Origin: Acidovorax_G lacteus
GTDB lineage: Bacteria > Pseudomonadota > Gammaproteobacteria > Burkholderiales > Burkholderiaceae_C
Assembly (NCBI RefSeq): GCF_039540375.1
Contig: NZ_BAABEX010000028.1
Coordinates: 1-64,000, forward strand
DNA length: 64,000 bases
Reading direction: 5' to 3'
Under the pieces are notes generated by a model that saw nothing but the letters and a program-made list of their open reading frames with translations, did not search any database and had not been told where the DNA came from. A program made the translations under genes and the position numbers. Every line of letters begins with the position of its first letter. Position 1 is the first letter of the stretch. This document shows, piece by piece, positions 26,471 through 35,630 of this stretch.

Positions 26471-26536
26471 GCATTTTCAGGCGAAAATGGCCTGAAACGA
26501 CCCACAGACAAGCACAACCAGCTATGAATTATGTAG
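26471..26536 (-). repeat. Interspersed repeat, copy overlapping a start codon
   Basis: Reverse-orientation copy: GGCGAAAATGGCC, then CAAGCACAACCAGCTATGAA up to about 26536. Its reverse complement reads GCTACATAATTCATAGCTGG then TTGTGCTTG, matching the family. The ATG of the following hydrolase gene (26524) lies inside it. Confidence 0.75.
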
Positions 26537-27504
26537 CGCCGCGCTGGCTTCCCGGAGGGCAGCTCCAAACCATCTGGCCCGCGCTGTGGTCGCGTCGCGT
26601 GCAGGGGCCGCTGCCCCAGTACCGGCGTGAGCGCTGGACCACGCCGGACGGCGACTTCATCGACGTGGACCACCTGCGCCCCGCCGGCACTGAGCCTGCC
26701 GCCGCCGACGCACCGCTGCTGGTACTGTTCCATGGCCTCGAGGGCTCGTCGCGCAGCCACTACAGCGAGGCCTTTGCCGATGTGGCGCGCGCGCGCGGAT
26801 GGCACTTTGCGGTACCGCACTTTCGAGGCTGCAGTGGTGAGCTCAACCACGCACCGCGCGCCTACCACTCGGGCGACCATGCCGAGATCGACTGGATCCT
26901 GCGCCGACTGCACCGCCAGCACGCCGGGCCGCTGCTGGCCGTGGGCGTGTCCTTGGGTGGCAACGCACTCATGCGCTGGGCGGCCGAGCACGGAAGCGCC
27001 GCAGCGCCCACAGCGCGCGCCGTGGCGTCGGTGTGCTCGCCGCTCGATCTGGCGGCTTGCGGCGATGCCATCGGCCGCGGCTTCAACCGGCAGGTCTACA
27101 CCCGCATGTTCCTGCGCACCATGGTGCCCAAGGCGCTGCAGAAGCTCGACCAGCACCCGGGCCTGTTCAGCCGCGATGCGCTGCTGGCCGCGCGCGACCT
27201 GTACGCGTTTGACAACGTCTTCACCGCTCCCTTGCACGGCTTTCGCAACACCGAAGACTATTGGGCGCGCGCCGCCGCGAAGCCCGTGCTGCACCAGATC
27301 CGCATACCGGCACTGGTGGTCAATGCCGCCAACGACCCCTTCGTGCCCGCCCACAGCCTGCCGCGCAGCGCCGATGTGGGTCCCTGCGTCACGCTCTGGC
27401 AGCCACGGCATGGCGGGCATGTCGGCTTTCCGCAGGGGCGGCCGCCCGGGCATGTGCGGGCCATGCCCTCCCAGGTGTGCGACTGGCTCGCCCAGCGCCT
27501 CTGA
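26524..27504 (+). CDS. YheT-like alpha/beta hydrolase
   Basis: Predicted serine hydrolase of the YheT/ABHD1-type family; substrate unknown. The 326-residue product begins MNYVAPRWLPGGQLQTIWPA, a family hallmark, and has the oxyanion region LFHGLEGSS, HFRGCSGE, nucleophile elbow VGVSLGGNAL, acid region NAANDPFVP and catalytic His in RHGGHVGF. There is no signal peptide. The start codon lies inside an interspersed repeat; the frame is open upstream but not family-like. Confidence 0.87.
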   Translation: MNYVAPRWLPGGQLQTIWPALWSRRVQGPLPQYRRERWTTPDGDFIDVDHLRPAGTEPAAADAPLLVLFHGLEGSSRSHYSEAFADVARARGWHFAVPHFRGCSGELNHAPRAYHSGDHAEIDWILRRLHRQHAGPLLAVGVSLGGNALMRWAAEHGSAAAPTARAVASVCSPLDLAACGDAIGRGFNRQVYTRMFLRTMVPKALQKLDQHPGLFSRDALLAARDLYAFDNVFTAPLHGFRNTEDYWARAAAKPVLHQIRIPALVVNAANDPFVPAHSLPRSADVGPCVTLWQPRHGGHVGFPQGRPPGHVRAMPSQVCDWLAQRL

Positions 27505-27565
27505 CGCACACCGGCCGAAGCCCTGGCCCACACGCGCCGCAGCGCCGCCGGGCACAATCAACGCC

Positions 27566-28105
27566 ATGGACGACATCGTCAAGCAAGCCCTGGCCAAATG
27601 GCCCAACGTGCCCGCCTGCTACGGCTGGCTGGGCCTGGATGTGCGCGGCCGCTGGTATCTGCGGGACGACGCCACGCAGGCGCTGGGCCCGTTTGCACAC
27701 AGCCGGGGCACGCTGCTTGCGCACGAGAAGCTCATCGCTTTCATCCACCGCAATTACGAGCCCGACGCGCAGGGCTGCTGGTTTTTCCAGAATGGCCCGC
27801 AGCGCGTGTATGTCGAGCTGGAGGCCACGCCCCACATCTGGCGCCTGCAGCCGGATGGCGGTGTGCAGTCGCACACCGGGCAGCCCGCGCAGGTGCGCAG
27901 CGCATGGCTAGATGAAGCAGGGCACTTCTACCTCGACACCGACATCGGCTTTGGCCTGGTGCACAGCGCCGACATGGCCGCCGTGGCCGACGCTGTGGAA
28001 CAGGGCCGCTGGACGCCGCAGGAGATGGCTGGTAGCGACCTGCCCGCGCGCTTTGGCTTCGTGCGCAGCCCGCAGGCGCTGCAGGCGGTGCGTGGGCCTG
28101 CATAG
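27566..28105 (+). CDS. Conserved hypothetical protein
   Basis: A 179-residue protein beginning MDDIVKQALAKWPNVPACYG and containing RNYEPDAQGCWFFQNGPQRV. I recognise this as a protein conserved in Burkholderiales with no known function, but cannot give a reliable family number. No signal peptide or membrane segment. ATG 27566 follows GGGCACAATCAACGCC, where CACAAT may be a -10 box, implying a very short leader. It is 61 bases downstream of the YheT-like gene. Confidence 0.75.
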   Translation: MDDIVKQALAKWPNVPACYGWLGLDVRGRWYLRDDATQALGPFAHSRGTLLAHEKLIAFIHRNYEPDAQGCWFFQNGPQRVYVELEATPHIWRLQPDGGVQSHTGQPAQVRSAWLDEAGHFYLDTDIGFGLVHSADMAAVADAVEQGRWTPQEMAGSDLPARFGFVRSPQALQAVRGPA

Positions 28106-28217
28106 GCCTCACGTCCCATCGGCTGGCCCGGCGCTGCGGGCCCATGTGCGTCGGTGGCGGACTTGTGCAGCGAGTGGCAGGTGCGTGGCCGCCAAGGCAT
28201 CGCCAAAGATCAATGCG

Positions 28218-28268
28218 ATGCTATGAAATACATAGCGGCTTGTGCTTGAGTTTGCTGGGCTGCAGCCT
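28218..28268 (+). repeat. Interspersed repeat copy
   Basis: GCTATGAAATACATAGC (stem CTATG/CATAG) followed by GGCTTGTGCTTGAG and TTGCTGGGCTGCAGCC, the same order as in the 146-bp tandem copies. Confidence 0.8.
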
Positions 28269-28402
28269 GCTTGAACTCTGGTTGTCCGCAGCGCCGAAGC
28301 GTTAGCGCATGCAGGGCGGCTGCATGCACTGGCAGGGTGGGACCGACCGCCCGTTGCCTGCACCAATGTCTGCTGCCTTTGCCCGTGCAGCCAAGCCATC
28401 AT

Positions 28403-28429
28403 GAAAAAAGCCGACCCAGAGGTCGGCTT
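28403..28429 (-). terminator. Terminator of the cytochrome gene
   Basis: On the minus strand AAGCCGACC / GGTCGGCTT forms a stem with a short loop and is followed by TTTTTT. It lies 38 bases past the stop of the cytochrome gene. Confidence 0.85.
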
Positions 28430-28466
28430 GCGGGCTGAACAACAGGCCTGGGCCTGCTGAAAGCGC

Positions 28467-29330
28467 TTACTTGACCGTGGCCACCATGTATTCGACGGCC
28501 GCACGGATGTCGGCGTCGGGTGCGCCACCGGCACCGCCGCGGGGGGGCATGGCGCCCTTGCCCTTGATCACGGCAGCCGTCAGGCCGTCTACGCCAGCAC
28601 CCAGGCGGGCCGACCAGGCGGCCTTGTCACCCAGCTTGGGCGCGCCGGCCACACCAGCGGCGTGGCACACCTGGCAGGCCTGCTTGTACAGGGCTTCGCC
28701 ATTGGCGCTGACCGCCGTGGCCGCCACAGGCGCCGCAGCAGGTGCGGGTGCGGGGGCTGCAGCGGCCACCACCGCGGGGGCCGGAGCCGCCGCTGCGGCA
28801 GGTGCCGCTTCTGCAGGTGCTGCAGCCGCTGCCGCAGGCGCAGCCGGCTCTGCAAACTTGCCGCCTGAACCGTTGGCCAGGAAGGCCACCGCACGGGCAA
28901 TTTCCACGTCGCTGAAGTCGCCGCCGCCCTGCGCGCCCATGGCACCCTTGCCCTTGAGTGCCGCCTGCACCAGCGAATCAAAGCCGGTTTTGATGCGTGC
29001 GCTCCAGGCGTCAGTGTCGCCAAACTTGGGCGCACCGGCCGCGCCGCTGGCGTGGCAGGCCACGCACTGGGCCTTGTACACCTCTTCGCCCGACTTCAGC
29101 GGACGGTTGGCATCGCGGATTTCCACCATGCCCACCTTCTGGATGCGCTCTGCCGTCGACTTTTCGGTGTTGGCGGCGCCCGCGGCCGGCTTGTTGGCCG
29201 ACGTCACGTAGTACACGAGGCCGATGATCACGAACACGGGGACCACAAACGCGAAGAAGCTGGCGAGCAGCAACTGCTTGGGGTTCTTGATCGGGCCGGT
29301 ATGGGCTTCTTCGTGGTGCTGTTCGCTCAT
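28467..29330 (-). CDS. Membrane-anchored diheme cytochrome c5-type protein
   Basis: Electron-transfer protein, 287 residues. One N-terminal membrane anchor (about 20-42) keeps two c-type heme domains on the periplasmic side: CVACH at residues 89-93 and CQVCH in the second half. They are joined by a ~50-residue Ala/Pro linker. The two domains are similar to each other (GAAGAPKFGD and GVAGAPKLGD), pointing to internal duplication. The partner oxidase or donor is not in the window. Confidence 0.9.
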   Translation of the reverse strand: MSEQHHEEAHTGPIKNPKQLLLASFFAFVVPVFVIIGLVYYVTSANKPAAGAANTEKSTAERIQKVGMVEIRDANRPLKSGEEVYKAQCVACHASGAAGAPKFGDTDAWSARIKTGFDSLVQAALKGKGAMGAQGGGDFSDVEIARAVAFLANGSGGKFAEPAAPAAAAAAPAEAAPAAAAAPAPAVVAAAAPAPAPAAAPVAATAVSANGEALYKQACQVCHAAGVAGAPKLGDKAAWSARLGAGVDGLTAAVIKGKGAMPPRGGAGGAPDADIRAAVEYMVATVK

Positions 29331-29497
29331 GACGTCCTCAGGTTATCGGGGGCGGGAATCAATCAACCCTACATTATATCGGGCACCCCGGCGGCGCAGG
29401 CCCGTGGGCCGGGGTGGCCTGCGCGCGGGCTCGGGCTTGTGCGCGGCCCGGCCCGCAAGGGCGGCGGGCGGGGGGGGGGCGCTGCCTGGCCTCGGGT

Positions 29498-30928
29498 TCA
29501 GGCCCCCGGCTGGCCGGTGCCGCCGCCCAGGGCCTTGTACAGCAGCACCTGGTTTTGCTGCTGCGCCAGCCGCACCTGCACGCGCGACTGCTGCACGGCA
29601 AACAGCGAGCGCTGCGCGTCCAGCAGCTCCAGCGAGCTGGCCACGCCATTCTGGAAGCGCAACTCTGCCAGGCGCATGCGCGCGGCCTCGGCGTCCTGCT
29701 GGCGTTGCAGGGCCTGAGACTGGGCGCGCAGGGTCTCGGTGCCCGCCAGCGCGTCCGACACCTCGCGGAAGGCGGTCTGGATGGTTTTTTCGTACTGCGC
29801 CACGGCGATCTCGCGCCCCACGCGGCTCGCGTCAAGCTGCGCCGCGTTGCGCCCCGCGTCGAATAGCGTGTGCAGCAGCGACGGCGCCAGCGTGAAGCCC
29901 CAGGAGCCGCCGCTGAACAGGTCGCCCAGTTCGCGGCTGGCCGTTCCCGCCTGGGCCGTCAGGCTGATGCGCGGGAACATCGCCGCCCGGGCTGCGCCGA
30001 TCTGCGCATTGGCCGCGATGAGCTGCTGCTCTGCCTGCCGGATGTCGGGCCGGTGCGTGAGCAGGTCCGAGGGAAGACCGGCCGGCAGCGTGGCCAGGTC
30101 GGGCTGCGCCGTCAGCCGCCGCGCGGCCAGCGCCTCGCGCGCGGCGGGTGGCAGCGGCTGGCCCAGCAGCAGTGCCAGGGCGTTCTCGTTCAGGGCGCGC
30201 TGGCGCTGCAATTGGGCCAGCGTGGCCAGCGCGGCCTGCTGCAGGCCCACGGCCTGCTGCCAGTCGAGTTCAGACGAGGCGCCGGCCTCGAAGCGCAGGC
30301 GCATAAGCCGGGCCGACTCCTCACGCGTGGCCAGGGTCTGGCGCGTGAGCGCCAGCAGCTCTTCGTCGGCCTGTAGCGCCAGCCAGCCCTGGGCCACGGC
30401 CGCCACCAGCGAGGACTGCGCGGCGTCGCGGCCTTCGCGCGTGGCCAGGTACTGGGCCAGCGCCTGGTCGCGCAGGCTGGCCAGGCGGCCGAAGAAGTCG
30501 ATTTCCCACGCACTGATGGCCAGGCCCACGCTGAAGCTGTTGGTCAGGTCGCCACTGCCCGTGGCCGGAGCGCGGCTGGCGTTGGCCGCCAGGCCCACCG
30601 TGGGCAGGCGGTCGGCTTCGCGGATGCGGAACTGCGCCTGCGCCTGCTGCACGTTGAGCGTGGCCACGCGCAGGTCGCGGTTGTGGGCCAAGGCGGTGTC
30701 GATCAGCGTGTGCAGCGTGGCGTCGGCAAAGTAGCGGCGCCAGTCGAGCGCCGGGGCGGCGGCTGCGGCCTCGGGGGACTGGGCATAGCGCTCGGGCACG
30801 GGGGCGGCAGGCCGCTCGTAGGCCGGGGTGAAGGCGCAGCCCGCCAGCACGGCCGCGGCCATCAACGAGAGCGCTGCGCGGGGCGCAGCCATGCCGCGCA
30901 GCAGGCGGCGGGGGTCAGACTTCATCAT
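29498..30928 (-). CDS. Outer membrane efflux lipoprotein (OprM/NodT family)
   Basis: Outer membrane channel of a tripartite efflux pump. The 476-residue product has a lipoprotein signal (AAAVLAGCAFTP), then two TolC-type repeats; LPSDLLTHRPDIRQAEQQL is diagnostic for the family. Start at ATG 30928 is chosen over the adjacent ATG 30925 because GGAG lies nine bases upstream. The start overlaps the end of the RND gene by 14 bases, so the three pump genes form one transcript (fusion protein, RND, channel). Confidence 0.93.
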   Translation of the reverse strand: MMKSDPRRLLRGMAAPRAALSLMAAAVLAGCAFTPAYERPAAPVPERYAQSPEAAAAAPALDWRRYFADATLHTLIDTALAHNRDLRVATLNVQQAQAQFRIREADRLPTVGLAANASRAPATGSGDLTNSFSVGLAISAWEIDFFGRLASLRDQALAQYLATREGRDAAQSSLVAAVAQGWLALQADEELLALTRQTLATREESARLMRLRFEAGASSELDWQQAVGLQQAALATLAQLQRQRALNENALALLLGQPLPPAAREALAARRLTAQPDLATLPAGLPSDLLTHRPDIRQAEQQLIAANAQIGAARAAMFPRISLTAQAGTASRELGDLFSGGSWGFTLAPSLLHTLFDAGRNAAQLDASRVGREIAVAQYEKTIQTAFREVSDALAGTETLRAQSQALQRQQDAEAARMRLAELRFQNGVASSLELLDAQRSLFAVQQSRVQVRLAQQQNQVLLYKALGGGTGQPGA

Positions 30929-33900
30929 GGTTTCCCACTCCAGCTTCCTGCGCGTGGCGCAGGTCGTGTTCGTGCTGGCGTGCGCTGCCCTTGAACAGGC
31001 TGCGCACCACCACAAAAAACGCCGGCACAAAGAACACGGCCAGCACCGTGCCGGTGATCATTCCGCCCAGCACGCCCGTGCCAATCGCACGCTGGCTGGC
31101 CGAGCCGGCACCCGTGGCAATCGCCAGCGGCACCACGCCCAGGCCAAAGGCCAGCGAGGTCATGACGATCGGGCGAAAGCGCAGGTGCGCGGCTTCGAGT
31201 GCGGCGTCGACCAGGCTCTTGCCTTGTGCATGCAGGTCTTTCGCGAACTCGATAATCAGGATCGCGTTCTTGGCCGACAGCCCGATGATGGTGATCAGCC
31301 CGACCTGGAAATACACGTCATTCGAATAACCGCGCAACAGCGTGGCCAGCAGCACGCCCAGCACGCCCAGCGGCACCACCAGGATCACGGCCAGCGGAAT
31401 CGACCAGCTCTCGTACAGCGCTGCAAGGCACAGGAACACCGCCAGCACCGCGAAGCCATACAAGATGAGCGACTGCGCACCCGCGAGCTTTTCTTCGCGC
31501 GACTGGCCAGTCCATTCGTAGCCGAAGCCTTGCGGTAACTGTGCGGCCAGGCGTTCCATCTCGGCCATGGCCGCGCCCGTGCTGTAGCCCGGTGCGGGCG
31601 CGCCGGAGATGCGGATGGCCGGGTAGCCGTTGTAGCGCACCGTCTGCTGCGCGCCCTTGACCCACTGCGTGGTCGCAAAGGCCGACAGCGGAACGGGCTT
31701 GCCCTGGCTGTTGACGGCGTCGATGCGCAGCAGGTCGTCGGGCTGCATACGTGCGGGCGCATCGGCCTGCACGATCACGCGCTGCAGACGCCCCCGGTTG
31801 GGGAAGTCGTTGACATAGCTCGACCCCAGCGCGGTGGACAGCGCGCTGTTGATCGCGTCAAACGTCACGCCCAGCGCCGCGGCCTTGTCGCGGTCGATGT
31901 CGATGCGCAGCTGCGGTGCGTCTTCCAGGCCGTCGGGGCGCACCTGGGCAAGCACCGGGCTCTTGCTGGCCATGCCCAGCAATTGATTGCGGGCGTTCAT
32001 CAACGCGTCGTGGCCCAGGCCGCCGCGGTCTTGCAGGCGGAAGCTGAAGCCGCTGGCATTGCCCAGCTCGGGGATGGGCGGCGGGCTCAGCGGGAAGATG
32101 AACGCATCGCGCACGCCCATGAGCGCGCCAAAGGCCCGCTGTGCCACGGCCTGGGCGCTCTGGCCGGGCTCCTGGCGCTCGGCCCAGTCTTTGAGCGTGA
32201 CGAACGCAAGCGCCGCGTTCTGCCCCTGGCCTGAGAAGCTGAAGCCCAGCACGCCCACCATGCTTTGCACTTCGGGCTGCGCGAGCATGAAGCCTTCCAC
32301 CTGCTGCATCACGGCCAGGGTGCGCTCTTGGGTGGCGCCCGGTGGCAGTTGCACGTTCACGATCAGGTTGCCCTGGTCTTCGGCGGGCAGGAACGAGGTC
32401 GGCAGGCGCTGGTACAGCACCACGGCCGCGCCCACAATGGCCGCGTACACGATGAGCGTGCGGCCCGCGCGGCGCAGCAGCCGCGCCACCCAGCCTTCGT
32501 AGCGGTGGGTGGCGCTTGCAAAACCGCGGTTGAAGCGGCCGAAGAAGCCCTTGCGCTCGTGGTGACCAGCCGGCACGGGCTTGAGCAGCGTGGCGCACAG
32601 CGCAGGCGTGAGCGACAGCGCCATGAAGGCCGAGAACGCGATGGACGCCACCATCACCGCCGCAAACTGGCGGTAGATGTTGCCTGTGGAGCCCGAGAAG
32701 AACGCGAGCGGCACGAACACCGACACCAGCACCACCGTCACGCCGATGATCGCGCCCGAGATCTGCCGCATGGCCTTGCGCGTGGCCTCGCGCGGCGACA
32801 GGCCTTCTTCGGTCATGATGCGCTCGACGTTCTCGACCACCACGATGGCATCGTCCACCACGATGCCGATGACCAGCACCATGCCGAACATGGTCAGCAC
32901 GTTGATCGAAAAGCCCAGCGCGAGCAGCGTGGCAAACGTGCCCAGCAGCGCAATCGGCACCACGATGGTCGGGATGACCGTGTAGCGCCAGTTCTGCAGG
33001 AACAGGAACATCACCAGGAACACCAGCGCCACGGCTTCGAGCAGCGTCTTGGCCACCTGCGTGATCGAGATCTCGATGAAGCGCGAGCTGTCGTACGGGA
33101 TCGTCCATTCCATGCCCGCCGGGAAGAAGCGCGACAGCTCGTCCATCTTGGCGCGCACGGCCTTGGCGGCTTCGAGTGCGTTGCCGCTGGGTGCAAGCTG
33201 CACGCCAATGCCCACGGCGGGGGTGCCGTTCAGGCGCGCGGCCGTGGCATAGGCCTGGCCGCCGAGTTCGATGCGGGCCACGTCGCGCAGGCGTACGGTG
33301 GCGCCCGTGCCGCTGGCGCGCAGCACGATGTTGCCGAACTCTTCCACGCTGGAGAGCTGGCCATTGACCACCACTGTGGCGGCAATGCCCTGGCCGGCAA
33401 TGTTGGGCAGGTCGCCAATGGCGCCGCTGGCCACCTGCGCGTTCTGCGCGCGGATGGCGGCAATCACCTCAGCCGACGACAGGCGAAAGCCGTTGAGCTT
33501 GGCCGGGTCGAGCCAGATGCGCATGGCCCGCTCGGAACCGAACAGTTGCACCTGGCCGATGCCGGGCAGGCGCTGCAGCTCGGGCACCACGTTGCGCGCC
33601 GCGTAGTCGCCCAGCGCCACCGTGTTGGTCTTGGGGTCTGTGGACGACAGCATGGTGAACAGCAGGAAGTTGCTGCGCGCCTTGTCCACGCGCACGCCCT
33701 GCTGCGTCACGGCCGCAGGCAGGCGGGGCGATGCGCGCGAGAGGCGGTTCTGCACGTCCACCTGGGCCAGGTCGGCGTTGGTGCCGGGCTGGAAGCTCAG
33801 CGTGATGCTGCCCGAGCCGTCCGCCTGGGCCACGGATTCCATGTAAATCAGGCCCGGCGATCCGTTCATCTCGCGCTCGATGACGGACAGCACGCTGTCT

Positions 33901-34073
33901 TCCAGCGTCTGGGCCGACGCGCCGGGGTACGCCGCGTTGATGACGATGGACGGCGGCGCAACCGGTGGGTACTGCGCAATCGGCAGCTGGGTGATGGACA
34001 CCGCGCCCAGCACCATGATGAACAACGCGATCACCCACGCGAAGATGGGGCGCTCGATGAAGAACTTGGCCAC
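30915..34073 (-). CDS. RND multidrug efflux permease, HAE1 (AcrB/MexB) family
   Basis: Proton-driven inner membrane pump for hydrophobic and amphiphilic compounds. The 1052-residue product begins MAKFFIERPIFAWVIALFIM (GTG start at 34073) and has the helix 4 aspartate pair in GIVVDDAIVVVENVER and the helix 10 lysine region GLSAKNAILIIEFAKDL, all needed for proton relay. Length and order are normal for the family. It lies 13 bases after the fusion protein gene. Confidence 0.96.
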   Translation of the reverse strand: MAKFFIERPIFAWVIALFIMVLGAVSITQLPIAQYPPVAPPSIVINAAYPGASAQTLEDSVLSVIEREMNGSPGLIYMESVAQADGSGSITLSFQPGTNADLAQVDVQNRLSRASPRLPAAVTQQGVRVDKARSNFLLFTMLSSTDPKTNTVALGDYAARNVVPELQRLPGIGQVQLFGSERAMRIWLDPAKLNGFRLSSAEVIAAIRAQNAQVASGAIGDLPNIAGQGIAATVVVNGQLSSVEEFGNIVLRASGTGATVRLRDVARIELGGQAYATAARLNGTPAVGIGVQLAPSGNALEAAKAVRAKMDELSRFFPAGMEWTIPYDSSRFIEISITQVAKTLLEAVALVFLVMFLFLQNWRYTVIPTIVVPIALLGTFATLLALGFSINVLTMFGMVLVIGIVVDDAIVVVENVERIMTEEGLSPREATRKAMRQISGAIIGVTVVLVSVFVPLAFFSGSTGNIYRQFAAVMVASIAFSAFMALSLTPALCATLLKPVPAGHHERKGFFGRFNRGFASATHRYEGWVARLLRRAGRTLIVYAAIVGAAVVLYQRLPTSFLPAEDQGNLIVNVQLPPGATQERTLAVMQQVEGFMLAQPEVQSMVGVLGFSFSGQGQNAALAFVTLKDWAERQEPGQSAQAVAQRAFGALMGVRDAFIFPLSPPPIPELGNASGFSFRLQDRGGLGHDALMNARNQLLGMASKSPVLAQVRPDGLEDAPQLRIDIDRDKAAALGVTFDAINSALSTALGSSYVNDFPNRGRLQRVIVQADAPARMQPDDLLRIDAVNSQGKPVPLSAFATTQWVKGAQQTVRYNGYPAIRISGAPAPGYSTGAAMAEMERLAAQLPQGFGYEWTGQSREEKLAGAQSLILYGFAVLAVFLCLAALYESWSIPLAVILVVPLGVLGVLLATLLRGYSNDVYFQVGLITIIGLSAKNAILIIEFAKDLHAQGKSLVDAALEAAHLRFRPIVMTSLAFGLGVVPLAIATGAGSASQRAIGTGVLGGMITGTVLAVFFVPAFFVVVRSLFKGSARQHEHDLRHAQEAGVGNHDEV

Positions 34074-34086
34074 GGTGCGGCTCCCT

Positions 34087-35424
34087 TCAGCGTGCGGCCG
34101 CGCTGGCCGGGGCTTGTGCGCCCGAGGCGGCGGACGCCGCGGCGGCAGTGCCTGCGGCGGGCGATGCGCCGCCTGCGCCCGTGGGGGGCTTGGGTGCTGC
34201 GCCGGGGGCGCCCGGTGCGGCCGCTGGCTCCCAGGGCACGGCCTTCACGGGCGTGCCTGGGGGCAGCATCTGCAGCTTCTGGAAGCCGTCCACCATCACC
34301 TGCTCGCCGGGCTGCAGGCCGTCTTGCACCAGCCAGCGGTTGCCTTGGGCGCGCGTGACCTGGATGGTGCGCGGGCTCACCTTGCCTTCGGCGTCCACCA
34401 CCTGCACCACATCGCCCTGCTGCGTGCGTGTCACGGCCTGCTGCGGCAGGGTGATGGCGTTGGTCGCCTGTGCCTGCTCCAGCCGCACGCGCACGTACAG
34501 GCCGGGCAGCAGGTCGCCCTTGGGGTTGGGCACTTCGGCGCGCAGCGTGACCTGGCCGGTGGCGGTGTCCACGCTCAGGTCTGAAAACAGCAGCCGCCCG
34601 GCGCGGGCGTATTCGGTGCCGTCGTCCAGCACCACGCGCACGCTGGCAGCCTCGGCGCCCTGGGCGCGGCGCAGCTGGCCGGCCTCGAGCGCGCGGCGCA
34701 GGCGCAGCGCCTCGGCGGCCGACTGCGTGAAGTTGATGTACACCGGGTCGATCTGCTGCACCACCGCCAGCGCCGTGGCCTCGCCCTGGCCCACCAGCGC
34801 GCCTTCGGTCACCAGCGCGCGGCCGATGCGGCCCGACAGCGGCGACACCACATTGGCATGGCCCAGGTTGATTTCGGCGGTGCGCACCGCGGCCTTGGTG
34901 GCGGCCACGTCGGCCAGCGCCTGCTTGTGCGCGGCCTCGGCGTTCACAAACTCCTGGCGGCTCACGGCGTTGGCCTCGACCAGCGGGCGGTAGCGCTCCA
35001 GTTGCGCGGCGGCCTGGGCCAGGTTGGCTTCGGCGCGGGCCTGGCTGGCGCGCGCGCTGTCCAGCGCGGCGGCGTAGGGTGCGGGGTCGATGCGGAACAA
35101 CGGCTGGCCGGCTTTGACGTCGCTGCCCTCGCGGAACAGGCGCTGCTGGAGGATGCCCGCTGCCCGCGCGCGCACCTCGGCCACGCGCGAGGCTTCAACC
35201 CGGCCGGGCAGCTCGGTCACCAAGCCCACGTCGCCGGGCGTGGCCACGACCACCCCCACCTGCACGGGTGGCATGCCGCCGCCGCCACCGGCAGCAGGGG
35301 GCGCATTGCCCCCTTTGCCGCAGGCGGCCAACGCGGCCAGCAGAACCGAGGCGGTTGCCCAGCGCAACGCCGGGGGCAGATGCCGCACCCGGGGCGCGGC
35401 GGACAGAACAGGCTGGGGAGTCAT
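34087..35424 (-). CDS. RND efflux periplasmic adaptor (AcrA/MexA family)
   Basis: Membrane fusion protein linking pump and channel. The 445-residue product has a lipoprotein signal (VLLAALAACGKGG), lipoyl halves around residues 70-105 and 205-235, a coiled-coil hairpin (ARASQARAEANLAQAAAQLE), and an unusual Ala/Pro/Gly-rich C-terminal tail of about 50 residues. ATG 35424 has AAAGGA upstream. It is divergent from the TetR-type regulator and shares its operator region. Confidence 0.94.
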   Translation of the reverse strand: MTPQPVLSAAPRVRHLPPALRWATASVLLAALAACGKGGNAPPAAGGGGGMPPVQVGVVVATPGDVGLVTELPGRVEASRVAEVRARAAGILQQRLFREGSDVKAGQPLFRIDPAPYAAALDSARASQARAEANLAQAAAQLERYRPLVEANAVSRQEFVNAEAAHKQALADVAATKAAVRTAEINLGHANVVSPLSGRIGRALVTEGALVGQGEATALAVVQQIDPVYINFTQSAAEALRLRRALEAGQLRRAQGAEAASVRVVLDDGTEYARAGRLLFSDLSVDTATGQVTLRAEVPNPKGDLLPGLYVRVRLEQAQATNAITLPQQAVTRTQQGDVVQVVDAEGKVSPRTIQVTRAQGNRWLVQDGLQPGEQVMVDGFQKLQMLPPGTPVKAVPWEPAAAPGAPGAAPKPPTGAGGASPAAGTAAAASAASGAQAPASAAAR

Positions 35425-35546
35425 GCAAATCCTTTCGGGCGGTGCAGGCGGGCGAGGGCGCACGGCACGTGGAGTGCCTGCCCAGCCCCGAAGCCGGCAG
35501 GCCTCACACGGGCCGGCGCAGCAACACAACAGGAAGCGGCGGATTA

Positions 35547-35570
35547 TACATACATTCATGAATGTATAAT
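35547..35570. promoter_or_regulatory. Palindromic operator, AcrR-type
   Basis: The core 35550-35567, ATACATTCATGAATGTAT, is a perfect 18-bp palindrome. The 24-base window 35547-35570 differs at only five positions from the E. coli AcrR operator as I remember it. It lies between the divergent adaptor and regulator genes, where a TetR-family repressor would act on both. Confidence 0.8.
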
Positions 35571-35630
35571 GACCCTGACGCCGTCGCTGGGTTGGCCCCG
35601 GCCACGCAGCCCTCAGGAGACACTCGCCCC

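Larger units (their letters stand above)
28106..28466. other. Intergenic region with one repeat copy and a terminator
   Basis: 361 bases between convergent genes. Holds the interspersed repeat at 28218-28268 and the minus-strand terminator at 28403-28429; nothing else is supported. Confidence 0.6.

Noticed and set aside
32265..34358. 697-codon open frame on the plus strand antisense to the RND permease
   Set aside because: His- and Arg-rich translation typical of the antisense of a GC-rich membrane protein gene; the RND gene is unambiguous.
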